Source of the DNA: Paracoccaceae bacterium | GTDB lineage: Bacteria; Pseudomonadota; Alphaproteobacteria; Rhodobacterales; Rhodobacteraceae | NCBI GenBank assembly: GCA_947476475.1 | Contig: CANJQT010000009.1 | Coordinates: 1 to 61,329 of the forward strand | Reading direction: 5' to 3' | DNA length: 61,329 nucleotides | In this document: positions 53,900 through 61,329 of the stretch, one piece after another | Position numbering within the stretch: the first letter of the stretch is position 1 | How the letters are laid out: the number at the start of each line of letters is the position of its first letter | Position numbers and translations under genes: made by a program | Notes under the pieces: generated by a model | Told to the model about the DNA's origin: nothing | The model's database searches: none | What the model saw: the letters and a program-made list of their open reading frames with translations, nothing else

Positions 53900-55305
53900 A
53901 TCCGGTCGCCCATAAGGAATTCCAGCGCCTTGTCCAACCGGATATGCGGTAATCCCTGCCCCGGTCGCAGACCGTCAGTTGCTGGCAAGAAGCGCATCTG
54001 CGCATAGTCGCCATCCAGCCAGCCCGCCGCACCTGTCCGCGCCGGATTCAGAATATCGGATGGGCTGTCCGGCAGGTCGCCGGCATGAAAGGCTGCCACC
54101 CGCCCGTCCTCCAGCCTGCCCTTGACGCAATCCAGCGAATTTCCGTTGTGGCGCACCGACTCTTCAACTGTCGCGCGCAGCGCAGCTATCGACATGGCGG
54201 CAGTTTCGGCCCCGGCATAGTCCGCCCGGTCTTTCGCGTCGCGCATCATCGCCGCCATGATCGCAGTCAGGCGCATATGCTGGCTGTGGTGCAGATGATC
54301 TGCCTTTGTCGCGGCAAACAGGATGCGATCTACCCTGCGCTGGCCCAACAGCCCGCCCAGCCAACTGCTTCGCCCCGGTCGGAATGCTGCCAGAATGGCC
54401 CCCATCGCCACGCGCATGTCTTCAACCGCGCGCGGACCGGCATGAATGGCGCCCAGCGCGTCGGCCAGAACGATCTGCCGGTCGATGCGGGCGAAATGAT
54501 CGCGGAAAAAGGGCCGGACCACTTTGTCCCTGTACGCCTCGTATCTGCGGGCGAATTCGCGGCCCAGAGTACCCCGCCCCGCTTGCCCTTCTATTCTGAG
54601 TGGGGCGAAAGTTAGGGCAGGCGACCCGGCCAGATCGCCGGGCAAAAGGAAGCGGCCGGGCGTGCAGTCGGAATACCCGGCGGCGCGCGCCTCTGTCAGA
54701 TAATCGGTGAAGCTGACGGCAAGGGATTTGGCCTGCGCCTCATCCAGCTTCGAACCAGCGTCCGTATTCCTGATCGCTGCCAGAAAACCTTGCGCCTGAT
54801 CACGCTGGGCAATTCGCTTCAGCGTGGCCTGCGACCAGTCGTCGTAGCTTTGATCCATCAATGCCAGGTCAAGCAGCCATTCGCCGGGGTAATCAACAAT
54901 ATCAAGATGCAAGATCTGCTCGCCCCGCAACGCGCCGATCAGGCCCGTAGGCCTTAGCCGGAAGGACAGGCGCAGCTCGCTGATGGCACTGGTACTTTCC
55001 GGCCAATGGGCATTGGGGCCGGTCATCGCGGCCAGGTGCGCCTCGTAGTCAAAGCGGGGCAAGGTGTCGTCAGGCTGGGGCTGCAGATACACCGCACGAA
55101 TCCTCCCGGCGGCCTCGGCACGCAAGGCGGGCATGCGGGCGCGGTCAAGAAGGTTGGCGACAAGTGCCGTGATGAACACGGTCTTGCCGGCCCGGGACAG
55201 GCCCGTGACGCCCAGACGGACCACGGTTTCAGCGCCGGTCAAAGTACCAAGAGTCTGACCGAGGGTTTCGATGAGATCGGAAATTGCCACAACCTGCCCT
55301 TTCAT
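53896..55305 (-). CDS. YcjX family P-loop GTPase
   Basis: A 469-residue protein with a P-loop GLSRAGKTVF (about 35-45 from the chosen start) and the long YcjX-type body (including HLDIVDYPGEWLLDLALM as the Walker B region). It is linked to membrane stress in other bacteria, with unknown exact role. The start is uncertain: 55305 is used; 55332 and a GTG at 55290 with GGGCAGG upstream are alternatives. Confidence 0.9.
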   Translation of the reverse strand: MKGQVVAISDLIETLGQTLGTLTGAETVVRLGVTGLSRAGKTVFITALVANLLDRARMPALRAEAAGRIRAVYLQPQPDDTLPRFDYEAHLAAMTGPNAHWPESTSAISELRLSFRLRPTGLIGALRGEQILHLDIVDYPGEWLLDLALMDQSYDDWSQATLKRIAQRDQAQGFLAAIRNTDAGSKLDEAQAKSLAVSFTDYLTEARAAGYSDCTPGRFLLPGDLAGSPALTFAPLRIEGQAGRGTLGREFARRYEAYRDKVVRPFFRDHFARIDRQIVLADALGAIHAGPRAVEDMRVAMGAILAAFRPGRSSWLGGLLGQRRVDRILFAATKADHLHHSQHMRLTAIMAAMMRDAKDRADYAGAETAAMSIAALRATVEESVRHNGNSLDCVKGRLEDGRVAAFHAGDLPDSPSDILNPARTGAAGWLDGDYAQMRFLPATDGLRPGQGLPHIRLDKALEFLMGDRM

Positions 55306-55407
55306 TGACAGGAAGATAGGCGCGCGGGGCAATCGGGGAAAGGGGCGGTTTCGTCTTTACCTGCGCCATCCATGTCCCTGTCGAACGGTACGCCCAATGT
55401 CCGCCCT

Positions 55408-56283
55408 TCAGGTCACCTGCGCGAACGGCAGGACACTCCCATAACGCTTGGCGTCCGCCACATCGACTTTGCCGCGTGACACCAGTTCCCACAAGCACCG
55501 CAAAGTCAGATCGAACGACCCGAAAACCGCATCCGCCAGGATCGCCATATGGCGCTCCATCTCATCCTCAAGATCCGCCATCGTGATTGGATTTCTGAGA
55601 AAGATAACATCTACGGCCGTCAGCTGAGAAGCGGGCAGGGCCATGCCCGGTGCCAGTCGCCGGAACGGATAATCAAGAAGGTGCGCCGCCATTTCGACAA
55701 TCTTATGGGCGATAAAGCCCTGCGCCCGCAACTCTGACTGAATGTCGCCAAAGCTTGGTTGACCTTTGTAGTATGGAAGAAACGCAACCTCGGACTGAAT
55801 GGCCACCGTCTTTCGCATTTTTTCTCGGCCGTGTTCGAAAACGTTCAGTTCGCCCCCCTGAATGTCGATCTTGATGAAGTCCATGTGATCGATTTCTTCA
55901 ATGTCATCCAGACGCTTCGTCGATATCGTCTCGCGGGCCAGAACTTCGGCCGCGCCGTGGAACCAGCGATTAAGATATCCGCCCATCCAGGTTTCGGGTT
56001 CTAGTGTCGACACAAGCCCGCTGTTGCGGGTCATGAAAAGGGTCGCCGGCTTTCCGTCGCCGACCGCATAGGGCAAATAGGTTTCGCAATCGCGCTTGCT
56101 CGGTTGAAGCCTGGCGAATGCGTCAGGTTGCGGCTCGAAGCCGATGATCCTGCAACAGCCGCTTCTGCGCAACATGGCATAGGGTGGCGTTCCCGCCGGA
56201 TTGGCACCGATATCGACAATCGTCGTGATGTGGTCCGGGTTCAGAGTATCTGTCAGAAGCTTTGCGCGGCGCAATGGTTTCAT
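55408..56283 (-). CDS. FkbM family methyltransferase
   Basis: A 291-residue AdoMet-dependent methyltransferase of the FkbM type. Motif I is VDIGANPAG (about 23-31), with IIGFEPQPDAFARL next and the later FIKIDIQGGELNVFEHG typical for the family. Members methylate sugars or natural products; the target is not known and no glycan cluster surrounds it. It is divergent from truA. Confidence 0.9.
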   Translation of the reverse strand: MKPLRRAKLLTDTLNPDHITTIVDIGANPAGTPPYAMLRRSGCCRIIGFEPQPDAFARLQPSKRDCETYLPYAVGDGKPATLFMTRNSGLVSTLEPETWMGGYLNRWFHGAAEVLARETISTKRLDDIEEIDHMDFIKIDIQGGELNVFEHGREKMRKTVAIQSEVAFLPYYKGQPSFGDIQSELRAQGFIAHKIVEMAAHLLDYPFRRLAPGMALPASQLTAVDVIFLRNPITMADLEDEMERHMAILADAVFGSFDLTLRCLWELVSRGKVDVADAKRYGSVLPFAQVT

Positions 56284-56405
56284 CTTGAGACAACATCCCT
56301 CTGCGTTCGGACCCGCATCTGCGCTTCAAATCCCTCTTTTCGGCGTGGCTGGCAAGGCGGCACTGCATCTGTTGCCAAAGTCGGTTGACCCGGCTACGCA
56401 AAGCC

Positions 56406-57173
56406 ATGCCCAGATTTGCACTGAAAATCGAATATGATGGCGGCCCGTTTTCGGGGTGGCAACGGCAGTCCGGCCAGCCCTCTGTTCAAGAGGCGGTCGA
56501 GACAGCTCTGCGGCGGCTGGAGCCAGACGCGCCGGGGATCGCCGCTGCGGGAAGAACCGATGCCGGCGTTCACGCAACCGGCCAGGTCGCCCATTGCGAT
56601 CTGGTCAGGGACTGGGACCCCTTTCGCCTCTCCGAGGCACTGAACTGGCACCTGAAGCCCGCACCTGTGGCAATCCTCCGGGCGGCCCGGGTCGCAGACG
56701 ACTTTCATGCGCGCTTTTCAGCACTCGAGCGGCGCTATCTTTTCCGGCTTTTGGCGCGCCGTGCGCCGGCCACCCACGACCGAGGGCTTGTCTGGCAGGT
56801 GTCAAACCAGTTGGACCTGCAAGCGATGCGTGACGGTGCCGCCCATCTGATCGGCCGCCATGACTTCACCACCTTTCGCGCCGCATTGTGCCAGGCAGAC
56901 AGTCCGGTCAAAACCCTCGACGAAATCCTGATTGACGAGGTTCCGGCGCCCGAGGGCCGCGAATTCCGATTCCGCCTGCGGGCGCGGAGTTTCCTGCACA
57001 ATCAGGTGCGCTCGATCGTTGGGACGTTGGAACGTGTCGGCGCAGGGGCCTGGACCCCCGAGGAGGTAAAAAGGGCGCTCTTGGCCGAGAACCGCGCCGC
57101 CTGCGGGCCGGTCTGCCCGCCAGAGGGTTTGTATCTTACAGGGGTGCGATACCCGACCGATCCTTTTGTCTGA
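56406..57173 (+). CDS. truA: tRNA pseudouridine(38-40) synthase TruA
   Basis: A 255-residue enzyme that makes pseudouridine at positions 38-40 of tRNA anticodon arms. The catalytic Asp52 lies in [15 protein letters not shown], and [15 protein letters not shown] is the conserved C-terminal motif. The start at ATG 56406 ([13 protein letters not shown]) fits the family; a TTG 21 bases upstream is rejected. Confidence 0.96.
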   Translation: MPRFALKIEYDGGPFSGWQRQSGQPSVQEAVETALRRLEPDAPGIAAAGRTDAGVHATGQVAHCDLVRDWDPFRLSEALNWHLKPAPVAILRAARVADDFHARFSALERRYLFRLLARRAPATHDRGLVWQVSNQLDLQAMRDGAAHLIGRHDFTTFRAALCQADSPVKTLDEILIDEVPAPEGREFRFRLRARSFLHNQVRSIVGTLERVGAGAWTPEEVKRALLAENRAACGPVCPPEGLYLTGVRYPTDPFV

Positions 57174-57254
57174 CCCGCGCAGTCTTGCCCCTAATTCCAC
57201 TGGCTCTTGAACCAATGCCATACCGCCAAAGAACCTGGTTCGGATATGCGAGGA

Positions 57255-57638
57255 TCAGCGCGACAACAGGCGGCTGAGTTCTGTGCGCAGTTCGCTCAGA
57301 TCGAAAGGTTTGGCTATGAAACCATCGGCGCCATGATCCAGCCCGCGCTTTTGTTCCAGTGCCGAGCCCCGCGCGGTCATCATCAAGATGCGGGTCGTAG
57401 CCAGCGCCGGATCGGCGCGCAAATCGCGACAGATATCATAGCCCGACCGCCCGGGTAGCATGACATCCAAAAGTACCAGGTCTGGGTGACTGGCGCGCGC
57501 GGCGGGCAGCGCCTCGGGGCCAGTTGCGACGCGGTTGTGGCGATAGCCTTCGCGGGTAAGAAGCCAGCCAAGAGCGAGGGCGATATTGTCCTCATCCTCG
57601 ACGATAAGAACCTGTCTGGAATGTGCCGGATCGGGCAT
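57255..57638 (-). CDS. Single-domain response regulator
   Basis: A 127-residue CheY-like receiver without an output domain. The acidic pocket (Glu14, Asp15), phospho-acceptor Asp58 (VLLDVMLPG), Thr88 and Lys110 (FIAKPF) are all present, so it should be phosphorylated. No histidine kinase is adjacent. It begins just after the terminator of the MFS gene and is convergent with truA. Confidence 0.92.
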   Translation of the reverse strand: MPDPAHSRQVLIVEDEDNIALALGWLLTREGYRHNRVATGPEALPAARASHPDLVLLDVMLPGRSGYDICRDLRADPALATTRILMMTARGSALEQKRGLDHGADGFIAKPFDLSELRTELSRLLSR

Positions 57639-57653
57639 GGCGGTCCCGCGGAT

Positions 57654-57683
57654 GAAAAAGGGGGGCCGGGCTTGCCGGCCCCC
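57654..57683 (-). terminator. Rho-independent terminator after the MFS transporter gene
   Basis: GGGGGCCGG and CCGGCCCCC form a perfect 9-bp stem with a 5-base loop; the reverse strand continues CTTTTTC. It separates the transporter from the response regulator, whose start lies only 16 bases further on. Confidence 0.9.
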
Positions 57684-57734
57684 GAGGTAATCAACAGGAA
57701 GGACCTGGGCGGGGGACCGCCCGAGAGGCGTTGA

Positions 57735-59630
57735 TCAATGATGGAACTTGTGGTCCGGATCGTCCTTGAAGATCGACTTGTTATGCGTGCCGCCCGGCAC
57801 GAAGATCGCGCCAACCACAACTGTCATGAGCGCTACAACGATCGCATACCACAGGCCCGCATAGATATTTCCCGACTGAGCCGAGATCGCGAAAGCGGTC
57901 GCAGGCAGAAGTCCACCGAACCAGCCGTTGCCGATATGGTAGGGCAGAGACAGGCCGGAGTAACGGATGCGTGTCGGATAGAGTTCGACCAGCATCGCCG
58001 CAATCGGGCCGTAAACCATCGTCACCAGCACAATAAGGTAGGTCAGGATCAGAACGATCGTGATCTTCTGTCCGGTGAAGACATCCAGAACGTGGTTTGC
58101 CTTGGCCACAGTGGTGTTGTCGGCCGCAACCAGCGGATAGCCAGCTGCTTTAAGTGCTTCGTTAACTGCCTTCTCGAACGCCGTTTTCACGCCGCTTGCC
58201 TCGTCAAAAGCCTTCTGGGCAGCGTCGGTCGCGGCCTGGTCGGTTCCTGCCTTGGCCGTTTCAAGCGCTGCTTTTGCGTCAGCGATCGCCTTGGCGTTGG
58301 CAGCAGCGTCATAGGACGCGATTTCGGTCTCGCCGATCTTGATCGCCGCAACCGAACCCGCTTCACCGTCAACAGTCTCCGAGTTCACCGAGGTCTTCGA
58401 CAGAAGCGCCTTTGCGATGTCGCAGGAATTCGTGAACTTGACGGTGCCGGTCGGGTTGAACTGGAACGAGCAATCCGCAGGATCAGCCGTCACCGTGACC
58501 GGGGTCTGGTGGGCGGCAAAAAGGGCGGGGTTCGCGGTCTTAGTCAGGAAGCTGAATACCGGGAAGTAAGTAATCGCGGCGATCAGACAACCCGCGAGGA
58601 TGATCGGCTTGCGACCGATCCTGTCAGAGAGCCGACCAAAGATGATAAAGCCACCTGTGCCGAGGATCAGTGACCAGGCAACAAACACGTTGGCCGAGAA
58701 ACTGTCCACTTTGATCACGTTCTGCATGAAGAACAGCGCGTAGAACTGGCCCGAATACCAGACAACCGCCTGCCCCGCAGTCAGACCAAGAAGGGCGATG
58801 ATCGCGATCCTGCCGTTCTTCCAATTACCAAAGGCTTCGCGCAGCGGCGCTTTGGAATGGGCACCCTCGTCCTTCATCTTCTTGAAGGCAGGGCTCTCGT
58901 TCATCTGCAGGCGGATATAGAGCGAGATCAGCAGCAGGAATATCGAGCCGAGGAACGGGATACGCCAGCCCCAGGCGTCGAAGGCCTTGATCATCTTGGG
59001 CGTGCCATCAGCATTCATGACAGCCGCACCTGCCGCATCCAGAACGCCTTGCTCCGGAAAGGCGCCGTTTACATAGCCCTGCACCGAAATGATGACGATG
59101 AGCGACAAAAGCAGCCCGAGTGTCGCCGTTGTCTGGATGAACGACGTGTAATAACCGCGCTGGTTGATTGGCGCGTGTTCGGCCACATAAACGGCCGCGC
59201 CACCATATTCGCCACCCAATGCCAAGCCCTGCAGCATGCGCAATCCGACCAGAATGATCGGGGCCGCGACGCCCCACGACTGATATCCCGGAAGAAGGCC
59301 AACCAGAAAGGTCGAAAGACCCATGATCAGGATGGTCACAAGGAAAGTGTATTTCCGCCCGATAAGATCACCAAGCGATCCGAAGACAAGCGCGCCGAAG
59401 GGGCGCACGATGAAGCCCGCTGCGAACGCCAAAAGCGCGAAAACGTTTCGCGTGGCCTCCGGGAATTGGGTGAAAAACTGCGCGCCGATAATCGCGGCGA
59501 GCGAGCCGTATAGATAGAAGTCATACCATTCGAAAATGGTGCCCGCAGAAGAGGCTAGAATGACCCTCTTCTCGTCCCGAGACATTGGGCGGGAGCGGTT
59601 TACGTCCGCGTCCAGATCCATGGTGGACAT
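57735..59630 (-). CDS. MFS (metabolite:H+ symporter type) transporter with a large periplasmic insert
   Basis: A 631-residue transporter with the usual twelve helices (ProP/MHS type; GRKYTF and GRKPI loop motifs between helices 2-3 and 8-9). Between helices 9 and 10 there is an extra domain of about 155 residues (roughly 362-518), Ala-rich and probably helical, with two Cys that could pair; topology places it in the periplasm. The start ATG 59630 is preferred because AAGGAGG lies 7 bases upstream; a frame to 59702 is rejected. It lies 180 bp downstream of acetyl-CoA synthetase, suggesting carboxylate uptake. Confidence 0.92.
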   Translation of the reverse strand: MSTMDLDADVNRSRPMSRDEKRVILASSAGTIFEWYDFYLYGSLAAIIGAQFFTQFPEATRNVFALLAFAAGFIVRPFGALVFGSLGDLIGRKYTFLVTILIMGLSTFLVGLLPGYQSWGVAAPIILVGLRMLQGLALGGEYGGAAVYVAEHAPINQRGYYTSFIQTTATLGLLLSLIVIISVQGYVNGAFPEQGVLDAAGAAVMNADGTPKMIKAFDAWGWRIPFLGSIFLLLISLYIRLQMNESPAFKKMKDEGAHSKAPLREAFGNWKNGRIAIIALLGLTAGQAVVWYSGQFYALFFMQNVIKVDSFSANVFVAWSLILGTGGFIIFGRLSDRIGRKPIILAGCLIAAITYFPVFSFLTKTANPALFAAHQTPVTVTADPADCSFQFNPTGTVKFTNSCDIAKALLSKTSVNSETVDGEAGSVAAIKIGETEIASYDAAANAKAIADAKAALETAKAGTDQAATDAAQKAFDEASGVKTAFEKAVNEALKAAGYPLVAADNTTVAKANHVLDVFTGQKITIVLILTYLIVLVTMVYGPIAAMLVELYPTRIRYSGLSLPYHIGNGWFGGLLPATAFAISAQSGNIYAGLWYAIVVALMTVVVGAIFVPGGTHNKSIFKDDPDHKFHH

Positions 59631-59810
59631 GTGTTTCCTCCTTGTTACCGGGCATTTCGCCCTCTTCCCTTTTTGGTGCGCCCGTCCGCTGGCGGCGGGC
59701 ATGGCGCTATCCTTTCCCCGCCGCGATCGCGCGAGGGGGCTGCCGGTCCGTCAGTCTGGTCCGGGTATCTACGGCGGGCAGTCAGATCCGCCGCTGTCTG
59801 GGCAGGGGTA

Positions 59811-61329
<1,519 letters not shown>

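Overview
The window looks like a chromosomal segment of an alphaproteobacterium of the Rhodobacteraceae (Rhodobacter, Gemmobacter or Tabrizicola-like). This rests on the GC-rich DNA, the short Flp pilins with a GAVTVDW processing site, an OmpA-type lipoprotein inside the tad locus, the ybgC-tolQRAB-pal-ybgF order, a phosphatidylcholine synthase of the CDP-choline type, and the ruvC-ruvA-ruvB and YcjX/YcjF pairs. I saw no tRNA, rRNA, CRISPR array, insertion sequence or prophage. Nearly all of the window is protein-coding. The first gene (an flp pilin) and the last gene (acetyl-CoA synthetase) are cut by the window edges.

Region 1 (1-12875, + strand) is a Tad/Flp pilus locus. Five consecutive flp pilin genes come first. 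Copies 1-4 each end in a strong intrinsic terminator, and copies 2-5 are preceded about 100-130 bp upstream by a recurring CCCCAAT...GACA element. Then come cpaB, cpaC (secretin), an OmpA-type lipoprotein, cpaE/tadZ, cpaF/tadA (motor ATPase), tadB, tadC, two TPR lipoproteins of the TadD type and the prepilin peptidase cpaA/tadV. No tadE/F/G minor pseudopilin genes are present here. Hairpins downstream of flp5, between cpaB and cpaC, and after the OmpA gene suggest several transcription units, allowing many pilin subunits per assembly machine.

Region 2 (12842-16712) holds a convergent multi-spanning membrane protein (possibly GT-C-like), an AAA+ ATPase, and an overlapping dehydrogenase-fold protein whose dinucleotide-binding loop is degenerate. 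These are the least understood genes next to the pilus locus.

Region 3 (16833-37176) is mostly housekeeping: folD and fhs (one-carbon metabolism), a MOSC protein, ftsH, tilS, the Tol-Pal envelope operon with ybgC, creA, an MttB-family methyltransferase with an unknown partner gene, the ruvCAB recombination genes, a DUF1127 peptide and prmA. A small degenerate reading frame and a phased CCATAC repeat lie between ruvB and the unknown gene.

Region 4 (37509-50056) contains priA, a transaldolase-type aldolase, a DUF484 protein next to xerC, phosphatidylcholine synthase, an EamA transporter, ogt, ileS, a PPOX flavoprotein, a truncated haemoglobin, and a TetR regulator divergent from an enoyl-CoA hydratase with a palindrome between them.

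Region 5 (50047-61329) contains a large DUF2339 membrane protein, the YcjF/YcjX pair, an FkbM-type methyltransferase, truA, an orphan response regulator, and an MFS transporter with a large extra periplasmic domain downstream of acetyl-CoA synthetase. The last pairing suggests uptake and activation of a short carboxylic acid.
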